From positions 35,931,300 through 35,995,299 of the forward strand of contig OX465581.1 in NCBI GenBank assembly GCA_950022655.1: a DNA stretch of 64,000 nt. Reading direction: 5' to 3'. The notes below the pieces were generated by a model that was not told the DNA's origin, ran no database searches, and saw only the letters and a program-made list of their open reading frames with translations. This DNA is from Alentia gelatinosa. Taxonomy: Eukaryota > Annelida > Polychaeta > Phyllodocida > Polynoidae. Below, piece by piece: positions 9,542 through 22,487 of this stretch (the stretch's first letter is position 1; each line of letters opens with the position of its first letter). The position numbers and the translations under genes are program-made.

Positions 9542-11924
9542 CTATAGTATCCCATCAAGCTAATTTGATAATGTTACCCTCTGATAGCTTTTTTGTTCTG
9601 CTGTACCAATCATACAACATTGTGTAATATGTACCATGATGACGCATGGTTAGACAGCACAGACTGCTGTTGTATTGTAGCACGAGCTCTATTTGATCAT
9701 CGGGAACAGCTTATAGATTCAACCCAGACTGGAGTTGTTCACCATTAGAAATATCAGCAAGACCTCGTCCCCTTTTTCGCAGTTAATGCACCTAATTAAT
9801 GCACGCTCACACCTGATGCTACGGACATTAGGTCGAGTCGCAGCCCGGCCTCTGAGCGCCTAACATCTGGGCAAACGCAGCGCCAGTCTTTTTATAGATC
9901 CCTCTTTTGGCTTTCCAGGTCGGCCTTCTGCCACCACCACGTCATGTTGGGTTTCACGGTCATTTCTTTAGCGTGCGTCAGGCATTGATGCTGGTTCATG
10001 TCAAGTCTTTTTATTTACGTGTATTTGGAAGTTGGTCACGACTAACTTTGAGAACGCTGTACAGCTGGTTAGAAATGAAGATTTAATAACAGGTTACTAA
10101 AATTCCTCTGTTTTAGGCGAAAGATATAGTTATAAATGAATTCGCATGTACGTACAGCTTTAGATTAAACACAATACAGTTAAAATGATAGGTCATATTT
10201 ATGTTTTACTATCATTCCCACCTGCAACATCATTTTGGGCAATTTGTTCATAAGTAGGCATATATTAGGGCCGGTGTTAATAGATGTGTGGGTCGTGGTC
10301 GTCAGATCAAGTGATGTGCATGTTTTTTATACAAAGATACGCACTACACATGCAGCTGTTGCACTACTAATTTTACTACTGTAGAAAAGGTGAGAGCCAC
10401 CTTGGACTACCTCACACAAGAGTTGTAGTATCTATACGAATAACCAGGTGGCGACAGCTACGTATTTGGGCCAATTATAATGACGGGCTTCTACCACAAT
10501 GATATATACATGCAATCAGTTTGCATGTAAGTCCAATCAGACCTAATCGATCTTTTGATACATTATTTTTGAGATTTTAGTAATGAAGGGGCGATTGTGT
10601 ATATTCATTTAGTATAGATTTGTTATTTAACTAATGGGAAACGAGTTAATATACTCTAATTTCTTTGTGTATTACACTTGAAAATAACTTACGCTATACA
10701 TGATCGTCTTGTGTTATCAACAACTAGAAGACACAGGAACTCATCCAGATATGAGTACCTATCAGTCAGTGAGAGGCGGTATAATTGCGCTACGATTCAT
10801 CCAGTCTAAGGTCTCCGGAAATACCCAGCATCTTGTAGTGTTTAGAAAAAGTGCCTATATCTATAATGTACCTACGTATACATATACTGGAACTCACCGT
10901 CACTTGGGCTGTCTAAAGATTGAACATAACACAGAAGCCAATTATAACACAATACTATGCGGCCACCACTGGCTCCAGTCTGAAGATCCAGGATTGTCGT
11001 CTGCTCGTCCAAGACGGACATAATCACAGAGACTGCAAGTATATCGTGAACCCGATACAAACTACCAGCGCCATATACTGCATTACCAATGGCCCAAAAA
11101 AGCTGCTGGCGTCGCGGGGACAAGAGTATGACCTTGGAGGTATTATTCAGCTGAGGGGACACGTACTGTCGAGGAGGTGTCCTCCAGCACCTACACTGCT
11201 GATTACCGGCAACCTTTTACAGCGATCTCAGCCGGAGACCAGCGAAACTGTTCACGTTCTGGTACGCCGCGCATGGCGACTGCAGTATGCTGCCCCCGTG
11301 TGGTATCAAAGAGAATCATAACCCAGGGCTGAGCGAGCTGTAGTAGCTTGAGATTTAGAATTATGATCCACGCGAAGTAAGACAGAATTTGATATCTGAT
11401 CACATGATTAAGTTTTTAAAATAGTGAAGGAGCCGATGAATTGTGTCTCAATAAGCCGACCCAATGGTCTCAATAAAATGAATACTCAATATTTGTAAGT
11501 TAGGAAAGTAAAATATTTTAGATAGGTGAATAATGTATTATCCCAATGCCTAAGAGATTTCTACCTTTTTTTGAAACAATCTTTATCAGGGAAAATTACT
11601 ACGAAACAACACCAGATTCAGCAATTGATGCCGTTTATCTATACGGGCCCTGGAGCACATGGGACGTGACAAGTAGCACATACAATAGTGGTCAAATTAA
11701 GCAATTTCTAGTGAACTTCAATCGACGTCTTTCGGGGGGTGGGGGTGGGGGTGATGGGGTTAATGAGATGATGATGAATGAAATTTATTGTCGTGTTATA
11801 GTTCACAGGAGGATTAGTAGTTTTTTTCTATATGACTTGAGGTTTTAGTTTTTTTTTAAAGAAGAAAAATACGAGTTAAGGATATATCATACTCAGTAAT
11901 GTAACGGACTTGAATTCAACTCAT
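9542..11924. other. No gene recognised
   Basis: No convincing exon. The + strand open frames 10700-11023 and 10920-11321 overlap one another and a minus-strand frame, show no domain I recognise, and lack paired splice signals. A strong G-quadruplex motif lies at 11734-11759 (annotated separately). Confidence 0.4.
11734..11759 (+). other. Canonical G-quadruplex motif
   Basis: Four G-runs (6, 5, 5 and 4 G) separated by loops T, T and TGAT satisfy the usual G3+N1-7 pattern on the + strand. Confidence 0.7.
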
Positions 11925-12033
11925 AGAGTCATCTCATAGATTCGATCACTAATTTCACAGTGCCATGCCCGACAAAAGACGTCTTGAATCTTGAATCTTG
12001 AACTTGAGAAAGTCTGGAAACAAACAAACTGAC
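11925..12033 (+). mobile_element. SINE-like fragment
   Basis: It contains TCGATCACTAATTTCACAG, then ACTTGAGAAAGTCTGGAAAC and an AAACAAACAAAC tail. These match, in order, segments of copies near 25115 and 39978 (CGATCACCACCCYYGTGG, TTGAGAAAGTCTGG). The middle is altered and includes a small TTGAATC triplication. Confidence 0.5.
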
Positions 12034-15000
12034 AAGCCGTGCACACTCCAGGCCAGAGTATCGCCTGTTGCGGGGTGCCCCTATTAATAAGGGGGTAAGC
12101 TCTCTTATTTTTAAACCCCAGTCAGTCTCTCTCGCTAGGCGTCACGTTGTCTTGCTTTAGGACTTGTCCCGCAAACAATGTGCCCTGAATAGTGGGATGT
12201 TCTACTTAGTGGAGTAAACTCAAACGTCTAATAATGAGGTGGGGGGTGGGGGGGGGGGGGGATCTATTCATAGTCAAGTCAAAGTGCCCCCCTTTATCAG
12301 GATGCTCAGTAAACAAAGTCCTTCTGTATCAACATTGTGTATTCTAGAAAAGGTGAAGACTTTTTTGCTAGATTGTACAGATAATATACAGCACTATATT
12401 TATACGAGACTGAAAAGCCAAACCACACCCTACTTTTCATCCTGAATTCTGATGCTTAAGAAGTCTCACATTTGATTCAGGAACGGAGGTTGGGGAAAGG
12501 TTTTATTGGCGGTTATATTTCCCCACATTTGCCCTAGTAACGATGGGGTGGTGGGAGTATATCACAGGACAACATCTACCATTTGAACGTAAGGAGCAAT
12601 GGATGAGCGAGTTAGCCACCAACCACCCACCACCCCCACCACCTTTAAGTGACGCAATTCAAAGGTTATAAATTCGACTCGATACAACAAGCCCCCTGTT
12701 TCTGCTTACCAAGTATAGTGGTGAATTGTTGCGGTGGGATGTTGCTGGGTGAAATACACTCCTTTGAATGCCTGCTACTGGTATCAGTTGCGTCAATGTA
12801 ACACAAAGCTGTCTGTAGAGCTGCGACAAATTGTTTCTTTTGATCAGGGCGAGGTAGATATATGAGGTCAGTTTGAGAATATAGTCACTTCAGATTATAC
12901 TCACATCAACATGAAGTGAAGAATTAGTTTATTTCAATTCAAAGATGGCAGCTATCCACCTTTTCCATTTTCATTAGATAAATCTGTTTCCTTGGATTGT
13001 ATACAGTTCCGTGGTAAAACAGATAATAATAATTGAGCCTCAGTTACAACCAATAAAACGGTAGTCTGAACTTCACCATAGACCCCCAGCCCAACGCTGT
13101 GGCCAACACTGTCGTGTTTTCCATGTTTTCTTGGTCTTGCTGAGGCAGTAAGTTCCACATTAAAAAATATTTCAACTCTTTTCCTACTTTCTTTCTTTTC
13201 CTCATCCCTTAGTGGTGAACGACACTATTACTCGGCCGTGTGAGCGTGACATGATTTGACTCGACTTGTGAATGACTAGTTGATCACTTATGTACCTTCA
13301 CGGATTGCTGAGTCGCTCAAGAACACCGTGGTTTGGGTTGCGGGCTGTGTTACTTGTGTTCTGAGGGTTATGTGGGTTTTGGTTACCTAGGTTGTGTTTC
13401 CTCTATTATAGTGGTTCTTGTGATTGAGTTCAAGTGTTTTGATGTCGTCTTTGAAGACTTGGTGGGTTGTTTTTGTTGTTTTACCACATCGCCTGCAGTT
13501 CCGTATTTGATACTAAGATGAAACGCCATGAATTTCATATAAATGTTTGTATGTCATGAGGTGTCTTCGCGTAGTGATTTTAGTGGCGTTTATATTTTAT
13601 CCTACCCCTCTACGCTCTTATATTACGAAACAAATAATACAAACTCACCAACCAGCCTTAAATGTGTGCCAGATATCTATTTGCTACTTGTTATTGTTGA
13701 AGCTGTGACTCTTTGCCGCCAAGTTATTTACTTACACTGCCGTTGTTCGGTCTGCTCTTTGAGAGATATAGTTCGCAATGGTTTCACTGCATTTATTCAA
13801 ATCTTAATGTCTTAAAGTGTATGAATAGCGGAATCCACTTAATATTAACGTATAACAGATGGTTATGATCATTAAAGCTGTCGTCCAGGCTCTATTTTGA
13901 CGTCGCTAGACGCGTTGCCATGGTACTCATAAGTGGATATATGTAATGTCTGACACGTTACATTTATTTTCACGATTTTAACCCAATTGCGAGACACACA
14001 AACACATATTTAAACTGAAACCAATAGGCAGCATGACATCTTTCCATCCGAAACAAATATCTTACGGAAAAGACCTGCAATCGGGATTTAACCTGACCAA
14101 GCTTTTGTAACTAAATGAATAACTTCCTGTCCCTGTCACAGATCCTGCCCTCTTCGTGTCACTTTTCATCTCACACCCATCGCCCGCTAAAACAGGTACA
14201 CAGGATCAATACAGGTAGAAATAACACCAGGCGAGGTATATATAGGCTTGGCCAGTGTATATCTGCCAGTGACTATTTAACTTGGGTTCGCCAGTAGCTC
14301 TATATATAATCACCTCTGTTCGTATTTACAATTCGTCTTAGGGAGCGTTCATTAATTATGGCCGGGGAACGGTTTTTTCAGCATGAATCGGTAAAAAAAA
14401 GTTGCCCCCCATAGGAATACAGGAAAAAAGTAAGCTCCCCTCCCCCTTTGAATATGGAAAAAAACAGTTGTTGCCACCCCCCCCCCCCCCCCCCCCGCGC
14501 GACCTTCTCCCCATGAAAATGATATAAACAAAAAAGTTGACCCTGCCCTGGAATATAAAAAGAAAGTGCCCCCCTTGGAATACCCCAAATAAAGTTGGCC
14601 TTCCCCTCTTTAAAACTGCCACCCTCGGCCATATATAATGAAGGCTCCCTTTATTTGTATATATGTGATGTTTGTTCCCAAAGTGACCTGAGAGTCACCT
14701 CACGTAACAGTAATCGCCGGACAGACTTGTGCAGTAAATGGCGGTGTCTTGTTTGCAGTTGTGGAGTCGTTGGCGTGTGTTTTACGCCCAAGCACAGTAT
14801 ATATACAGTGTTCCGGTCCAATTATACAAACACAGGCAGTATATTCCGCTAAAGGAAGCTTTGAGTATGCCAGGTGAAATTAAACTATGCTCAGGATCAC
14901 AGTATTACATCTAGAAAGTACTTAAGGTGTTTTGTGTCAAGAAACTAAAGTAGACTGTTCTACAGTACATGCATACACAGCGTCTTGTCTGCAGGACTCT

Positions 15001-15362
15001 TCTTATTTTGTTCTTTATATTTTATATCGAAACTGAGAGTTGAAAGAAAATGATTTAGTAAGAATATTACTCTCCTTTAGAAAGACACAGCAAAATTGAC
15101 AATGCATTTAATAAAAACATTTTAATGAAGGATATGCAATCCCAAAGGAATGATTACAGAAAGATTGAGATACCAAATATTATACACTTGTATGTAGAAT
15201 TTGTACAAACGCCGGTAACTTTAATATATGAAAATCTGATTTAAAATATATACGCCTTTCAACTTTACCAATTATTTTGTCTTGAAATTTGATATACTCT
15301 TTTCGGGTCATTCAGTGGACATTATCTAGGATTGTAACTCATATAATAATGAGGGAAGACGG
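12034..15362. other. No gene; G-run, C-run and low-complexity block
   Basis: A G-rich run lies at 12239-12261. At about 14385-14630 there is a low-complexity block of repeated AAAAAGTTGCCCCCC / GGAATA-type phrases with a run of about 20 C at 14477-14496; the three overlapping minus-strand open frames there are produced by this block. At 13545-13610 a CTTCGCGTAGTGATT stretch followed by TTATCCTACCCCTC looks like a remnant of a P-type palindrome centre next to an A-type TIR end. A short AATTGAGCCTCA stretch near 13030 recurs at 32055 and 53990. Confidence 0.45.
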
Positions 15363-15581
15363 GGTTACTGAGCCCGTAGGGATGGCCGTTCGAGGTTTTT
15401 TTTATGTCATAAATAGGTAACGACGCTGCAGGCGAGGGACATATTTATGACATTAAAAGGCCCGTATGAATGCCATTCTCGGCCTTCTAATGCCATAGAT
15501 ATGCACACTCTCCCTCTGTCGTTGGTACATATTAATAGCACCAAAATACCTCGAACGACCAGCCCTACGGGCTCAGTAACC
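15363..15581. mobile_element. Foldback/MITE element with about 36-bp TIRs
   Basis: The left end GGTTACTGAGCCCGTAGGG continues to CGTTCGAGGTTTTT; the right end reads AATACCTCGAACG then CCCTACGGGCTCAGTAACC, its reverse complement with few mismatches. Nested inside is a second inverted pair (GTCATAAATA / TATTTATGAC). No coding capacity, about 219 bp. Confidence 0.8.
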
Positions 15582-15652
15582 ACATTTTCTCATATTATCA
15601 CATACCTGAATATAAAAAAATAATGCCATTTTATGTACCTGTTAACTCGAGG

Positions 15653-15711
15653 CATTCACTACGGGCGCAGTGCGCTCGAATATTCACTAAGGGTGCAGTG
15701 CGCCAGAACAT
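15653..15711. repeat. Two-unit 29-bp tandem repeat
   Basis: ATTCACTACGGGCGCAGTGCG is followed about 29 bp later by ATTCACTAAGGGTGCAGTGCG. A short CACCCCTAG...GTAGTG sequence further on is partly complementary. Just outside the foldback element. Confidence 0.55.
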
Positions 15712-18700
15712 TGTAAATAACGCACCCCTAGCAGCGGGTAGTGTTTCATAGACGTCCAAACCACAGTTACAAACAAGATGCAAACTTAGGTTCTAATTGT
15801 AAGAATCCTTATAGGGGAACATGATAAAACATGTTGCAGGGTGAGAAGACAAGGAAGAATTACACAATGACTTGTTTGCAATGGCAGTCACATGTCGCGC
15901 TTGGTGTTGGGCGGGGATATTGTGTCAAAAGATCTTCAGATTTACATGAACTTTACCCGAATCCTTATACAGAGTCGATAGAACTTTGCAAACATTAAGT
16001 GTAGCCAGATTAACCAGTTTACACATCTTTATCAACGTTAACCATTGGTCTCCAAGTGGAAATAACATGATTAACGTGGGCGATGTTTTGAAGATCTTAA
16101 GTTGTTAATTGAATAGTCCCTATGTTGATTCTTTCACTTTAAAGGACAGAGTGATATATGATAATGGACTATAAAAGGCTGATGTGGAACACTCATTTCT
16201 ATCCGCCCGCGTTTTGTATACAGTATCAGTAGACTATAGGTTCAGCGTTGACGGCTCTACGGATGACTAACATGATTGAGTCAACAGAAAGTGCGTGGCA
16301 CCCAGTTTGCTCTCGGTGGGTAGGATTGGTCTATAGTGCTCTGTTGACCAAGTAACACGTCACGGGCAGTTCAATGCATCAGTGCTAAGGTCATACTGCG
16401 GGTAGACTTCACAAACAGCTGATCATGGACAATTCACAGAGGAACAAAGAGAATCTCTCCGGCCCGACTCGCTCATCATTCAGGTGTGACGTGTCTCGCT
16501 GGCAGATGTATATGAAATAACTTTGTTGACGCCATACGCAGCATGACCAGTGTGTGGTATCTTTTCCTTTCACTGTTTGAGAAAGAAGCTCAATCAGAAA
16601 CAGATGCTACATACATGTAGTTATCATTAGAATCCTACACTACAGACTTTAAAGAGAAACCCAAAGACTTACTTCCAATATATAATAAAGCCTGTAATGT
16701 ATAGAACTGGAAGCGACACTCATTGAAATGGAAAACCCATTCAGATTGATGGGTTCTCCTGTAGAACTGAAATGGCTGTGAATCGCATACATGTATATAT
16801 AGAGCTACTAATTAGGCCAGAGTCAAAACCCATCCACATGGATTATAGTCTCTGTCCGGAAAGTGTGAAGTTCACTGCTGGCATTCAGTCGAACTACAAA
16901 TAGCAGACCCAAGTTCCAACAGTGTAGTTTTCACGAGTGTCCTGTCGTTGACTTTACAAGTGCTTCACGCGTTCAGCACTGAACACAAAGCGAACAAGGG
17001 GGTTACTCCAGACAACGAGAATAGAGCAGACTCTATACCCGTTGCTACTGGAGATGTAGGGTGTCGGGGGGTGGGTGGTACTAGGGTTGTGCGGTGGTGG
17101 GAGGGGGTCGGGTGGTGGCGGGCATATCTGGGCCGGCTCAATGCGCGTGCCGCCTCAGTCACCTCGTGCACACGTGCGCGCATGCAGACCTCGCGCCTGA
17201 GGGCCTTGACAGCGGTGGAGGCCACGGTACCACGAGGCGCCCAGTCACAACTCCCGGCGTTGAAAGAGTCGTCCACTTTCACCTGAGTAAGAACAAAGCC
17301 GACGGGCTCGTCTCCCCAGCCGTGTCTGTCTCCAGATCCATGTATTTAATGCAGATCGAGTGCTACGTGCCATCCTAGGTGTATAGCCGACTGTAGCCTA
17401 CATTAAGGCCGCCTGGTACGACGACCACTGGCTTTGTTCACTGGTTGCATTCATTGTGGACCAGGTGAGGTTCTTTGAACTCGAGCGGCGTGTGACCCCG
17501 TGCCGGGAGTGGCGGCGCTGACGGCGGCGGCGGAGAGGCGGCCCCGGTCCGGGACTGGCGGGTACACGCCGGCCCTGCATTCATTATTACCCCGCTGGCC
17601 TCACAGGTCGACCACTGGCAGCACAACAATGGACGAGAACTGGGAGACACAGCTTTAGGACATGTGAAAGTTGGGGCCTGATTAGTAGTCATCGTCTTTA
17701 CCTCCTGGTATAAATCATAGCAGTCGCATACCATTGAAAACGACCGGGCACTGCGGTATTTGCGATCTTTTAATTAGTAGTAATTGGTACTCAATGAATC
17801 TACACACTTAAGACATTAAACTTCAATAAGAAAGTGATACAGAGGCGACACATGACAAAGACTGCTAGAGCGGCATTTTAAAATTACATACAGGCTGCCA
17901 GTGACTGCTTTATTGAACTGCTGTGTCCATGAAGTGTGTAGACCAGAAGGCGTATACTAAGTGCACCATGGTATGTGTCATTGCCTGCAGTCAATAGGCG
18001 ACAGATCCGCTTCAACGGGCCAGGTGGGCTGGAGGCTGCTGCTGCTCACCTCAAGGCTGAGGTCGTCTTTCTCTCGGGGCTCTGGTATAGCAGGCCAAGG
18101 TGCCGGGCCCAGCCTTGACCATAGGCCTGGTGCCGTTACATCAGACACAACCTGCTAAGAGGCAAATCACTGCTGAGAGAAAAAAAGATAAAACACTGAG
18201 GTGACTGAGCGCTTCCACCCTGAAGTGAACATTTAGCCGTGTATCACTGCAACACCACGTGTATGGATTCTACACTGTATGCCGCTCTTTAGTGGCGGTG
18301 ATAAGTTTTCATCATCGATGCTTCCTGGACTTAGATCACGTGGCCAGTGAGATTGTGATACTCCAGCTACCACTAGGGTGCGCTGAGTGGCTCGTCAGTT
18401 GTGTGCTGAGTCAGGGAAGGCTGCCCTCATCACCCACTCCCAGTCAGAATCCAGCGTGGCAGGAGAGGACCATCGTCAGCCTGTGGTCCGCACACACAAA
18501 TACCAGGATTCGCAGTTCAGGTGAGCAGTCCTCGTCTCGCCACCTGCCTATGAATATTGATGGCCAGTCTGTATAGGCGGATGTCTGCCACAGGCAAGGC
18601 TGTTTTATAGGCGGTGTTAATTCTCATCATCTCCACGTTCTGATTCTATTTCGAAGATATCTTTCTTTATTTTCATCGTATTTCTTGTCATCTGTAATTT

Positions 18701-19833
18701 ACAGTGTGATGACGTCATTCACACATGTTTATAATTACTAAATTCCAGAGGGATACGCGACTTCCCACTGAATTATTATCATACCGCATATTTGTTACAA
18801 AACCTAGCATTATTCTTAATCTACTGAGAAGTTTGCAAAGGGAAAGTTACAATTCTTGATAGTTTATACAAGCGTTATGTAAAATAACTTACGTAACAAA
18901 CTCTTGGTTGAATCTTGTCAATGTGCCACCTGCTATCACTCATACCGCCGTATATTGATGCGCTTCTGTCTTATCCTCTTCATCTCCGTATAGATGTGTA
19001 CGGACAGAGATTGGAACAGGAACTGTAGGCGTTTAACGAGGCCCTGTTACTAGGCGCCATAATTAGACCGCACCGGGCGACAGTGCGTGCGCTCCTCGTA
19101 CAGGTACGCAGTCCACGTGTGTGGTGTGTGCAGCAAAACGTGCTCTCTCCCCCATCCCCGACTTAATCATGCGCGGCACGGCCACCAAGGCAGAAAGAAT
19201 GACACACACGTCCGCCAAAGCATTTCTCTAAACAAAAACTTGGTGTGCGGTATTGTGACGGGGGCCGGACGTTGGTCGTCTCGAGACGGGCAGTGACCCA
19301 CCTAGGGGAGAGCAGGAGGGAGGGGGGCTGTCTCAGCCCTGGCGCATAGAACCAGGATGCACCCAAGATACAGCAACATATGTGGCATGGCCAGCTCCTA
19401 GTGGACAGGTTCGCACCCAGATGACACCGGCACCTCTCTGGTACCACACCACAGCGACCTCGTCATTAAGTGCCCTTTAACTAGAAGCCGGTCGTCATTT
19501 TTAGTTTTTCTAAGTTGGAAAGGCCGCGCATGCACTACCGTGAACGCCACATTTAACTCCTACCACTTGGACAAGCATCTTAGCAGAGGGTCGTTCACGT
19601 GCACTGACCGACTGGCGGCTCGGGGGACTACGTGTTGTGAATGAAGGATTCAGTTAGTTTACGGCCCGCTTAATAAAGGACCATATTCACTGGAGTACTC
19701 CCAGCCACCAGACAAATCCCACAGCTGGAGACGTGCGCTGGGGACCAAGTCGGAGAATCACCATTCCCCGGCTTCATCTTTTATTTGCAAAAGGAGATAT
19801 TTTATCCACTCACACAAAACACATTTAGTACAC
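15712..19833. other. Upstream region of first exon 1; GC-rich blocks
   Basis: No confident exon. GC content rises from about 16.9 kb. The stretch 17470-17580 is very GC- and CpG-rich with GGCGGC runs and could be a promoter or a non-coding first exon. G-rich DNA with several GGG runs lies at 17060-17120. Open frames here (16948-17378 on +, 16965-17282 and 17398-17734 on -) occur on both strands, as expected from GC-rich DNA, so I do not call them genes. Confidence 0.4.
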
Positions 19834-19869
19834 TAAAGAGGAATTGGTGGCAGAACTGAAGCTATAAAG

Positions 19870-20052
19870 ATGTTGAGAAATAACAGCATCATTGGCAAGG
19901 CGACGGACTCTGTGCTCATTGACGAGGTGATGCGCAACCTGGTGCGAAACGGGACTGTGTGGACGAACGGGGACACGACGGCGCCGCAACCCAGCCTGCA
20001 GCACACCGGGCCCCTCACCAACAACAACGTGCCCAGTCCCAAGATGAGGAAG
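19870..20052 (+). CDS. Alternative first coding exon 1 of an unidentified gene
   Basis: This exon encodes 61 residues beginning MLRNNSIIGKATDSVLIDEV and ending NNNVPSPKMRK. Residues 10-25 (DSVLIDEVMRNLVRNG) could form a short amphipathic helix; the rest is polar, Asn/Pro/Thr-rich and probably disordered. The ATG is the first one after an in-frame TAA at 19834-19836 and has A at -3. Base composition is visibly more GC-rich and codon-like than its surroundings. The frame runs into AAG|GTGGGT at 20053, a plausible donor leaving phase 0. Phase-0 donors also end the exons at 29505 and 34824, and the internal exon at 45541 is open in phase 0, so I infer these are alternative N-termini of one gene. 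I do not recognise the protein family. The donor is less than ideal (GTGGGT), so the exact end is somewhat uncertain. Confidence 0.55.
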
Positions 20053-21734
20053 GTGGGTCTTATTAAACAGTCACACTGTACTCTGTCACCTTGGCAGAGC
20101 TTCCCGTGTACATGTCGTGTGAGATATTTACTGCAGCGCGCATATATAAAAATGTGCATTTTTATTGCTGACGTAGAGCTGTTGGTGGGTGGGGTAGTTT
20201 TCTTGTTTATAGTTTTCATGTTGCCACACCATACATTTGTGCCACACCATATATGCGATATATTTTGTGCCCATAGTAGAGGGGTATTCTATTTCATTTG
20301 ATCTCACCCCTAGTGGGTTTTTTTTTCAATAGACTAAGGCCACTAAAAAAACAATTTTAGAAGATTTAAAAAAATCTTTTTGGTTAAAATGAGATGAACA
20401 TTGATATAAATTATAAAATGTATGTGGATTAGTATCAAGTTAAAGCTCCTGATGTCAGGGATGCATTCAATGTATAACCAGTATAAATCTGAAACCTCCG
20501 CTTACGCAGGGTTTTACTGTATATCTGAAGCCCATTTTATGGCACTTTTAAGCCATCTTTGTTACAGCAAAGAAAAGGGGAAAAAAAGAAGGCGTCCTCG
20601 TCATATTTTTCATGGCTTGGTGATGAGAAACAAGTTTTTTTTTGAATGGCCTAAATTTGGAACTCGTACTCTATGCACATGGAGTATTTTATATATATAA
20701 AAAAAAAAAAGCTGTTGAGTTGAATTGAAAATATGCCATTAAATTTGGTTTGTTACACAATCTCACTCAGATTTGCCTTGTAAAATAACCATGAAACCGA
20801 AACTCCCTGCATATTTTCAGTAGGCTACTGATCTCGATGCAGTTCCTTCATAGTACTTTGCTGATAGGTATTTTATAATTCGAATGTCACATTTACCGAT
20901 GATCGTGCGTAAAGCTTAGTGAGATGTTTGCACACAACCATTAAAAACTCATTACACAAGTATATTATATTTGTATAATCTGTTCAATCATACGTGAAAA
21001 TGTGTTTTGAAATGTACGTTCTTTAGGTCAGTAAAATAAGACCAACAAAATCAGAGGCAAAGAGCTCTGAACTAAACCATCACTTAATGGGAAGTCCAAG
21101 CATTGTTAAGCGCCATTTGTACATTTTGTTTTCCACACCTCCGTATTCTGGAATTGTTTTAATGTAAGCAATCTTCAGAAAAACAAATTCTACATATACA
21201 TCCTACACTATTGCTTCATTGAAAAGACAAATCTTTTATACTATTGTAAAATCTGAGGTTTGATTAAATGATCCCTGGGTGAGGAGATGGCAGGAAAAAC
21301 GGATCTTGATGACATCATTTTCTCGGAAACTCTGCTCCTTGTATCATCTTAGTAGTAACAGAAGTAAATTATGATGTGATCTGTAGCAAAATGTAGGTGT
21401 GCCGAGCTGGCCACATGGGGTCACGGATGCCTGTCTAGGTTGAATCTATTTTGCCTGGTTATACAAGGTTACATAAAGGCTTGGTCTGCTGTCAGCCGGG
21501 AGATGATAACAGCCTCTTTCCTTTCATATACTTCTAGTTTGTTAACAATTGTTTACTCAGCATAGAGAATCAAATTAGTAACATTCCCTGTAGGGCTAAT
21601 ATTGCATAGATACGAGGTACAAGTTCGTACGCTTACATTCAGGTGTTTAACACACCCAGGTGAGGTGCGCTCATTTTTCATGGAAAGAGATCAGTTCATG
21701 CCAACATATTTGATTTTTTGTCAATGTTCACACT
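20053..21734. other. Intron; partial B element and a dispersed repeat
   Basis: A left end resembling element B (GATCTCACCCCTAG ... CAATAGACTAA) occurs at about 20301-20340, and a GGAACTCGTACTC piece of the B core lies near 20657; the intervening DNA is unrelated. At about 20812-20890 the phrase GATCTCGATGCAGTTCCT and flanking sequence match 63382-63465. Otherwise AT-rich with homopolymers. Confidence 0.4.
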
Positions 21735-22310
21735 TCACTGACCCGATTACACCTCTTTGTGATGAGAATCGGGCATTATATTGACATCATCGTTCCCGAC
21801 TCTTCCCGATTATAATCGGCGATCGAGTCAGTAAGAATCGGTAAGAGATGTCGATGCCTTATAGGATGAAGAAATCAACACGCTAACTGGCCGAAAATCG
21901 GGCATTACTCGCATGGGGGGTAATGCCTGATTGTAATCTGTGAGAGATGGGTGCCCTAATACATCGACATTACTGTTCCCAACTGTTCCCAGTTTTAGCC
22001 GACGCTTGGGTCGGTGGGAATTGGTGATAGCTGTTGATGTCTTATAGGCAAATTGGATCTTGTTCATCAATCATTATAGCCACTTGTTAAGAAAAAAATG
22101 TCCCCATAAAAATTGAACAACATAATATTGATGGGTCATTTCCCTTCACTTGTAGGGTTTTGTAATTCCCGATTCCCGCTGGGAAGAGGTGATCGGGTCG
22201 ATGACGTGTATGTATACACTTCATCACTTTACTCTCACTGAGCCAACGGATTGGTCGGGTAAAGGTGTGATCAAGCGTAGTCGGAGTGTTGATGTCTTAT
22301 AGGCTTAACC
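21735..22310. repeat. Cluster of diverged repeats ending in GATGTCTTATAGG
   Basis: Three related segments end at about 21868 (GTCGATGCCTTATAGG), 22048 (GTTGATGTCTTATAGGC) and 22304 (GTTGATGTCTTATAGGC). The first two also share CGTTCCCGACTCTTCCCG-like and GTCAGTAAGAATCGGT-like blocks. A small hairpin lies between them (AATCGGGCATTA / TAATGCCTGATT, 21896-21932), and AATCGGGCATTAT recurs near 21768. Confidence 0.55.
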
Positions 22311-22487
22311 CTCACGATCCGTATACATCGGCACCTGCAGCGTAGATTTACACACAGCCGTAATGGCCGCTGTTCTACTGTTGACCACTAAAATGAAGAC
22401 CCATCTCCTGCACTTTAGTGAACAGCGGGGATGAGTGGGCTGTGCTCAGGCCGGGGAAAATCGTGGTTTCTGATAACGCGCTGGTGG

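Noticed and set aside
10700..11321. Overlapping plus-strand frames of 107 and 133 codons
   Set aside because: Two frames and an antisense frame are open together. There is no recognisable domain and no donor/acceptor pair; a hidden exon cannot be excluded.
14352..14632. Three overlapping minus-strand frames with poly-Gly
   Set aside because: They arise from a low-complexity repeat and a poly-C run.
19833..20219. 128-codon minus-strand frame
   Set aside because: It is antisense to first exon 1, and the frame continues into the intron without coding character.
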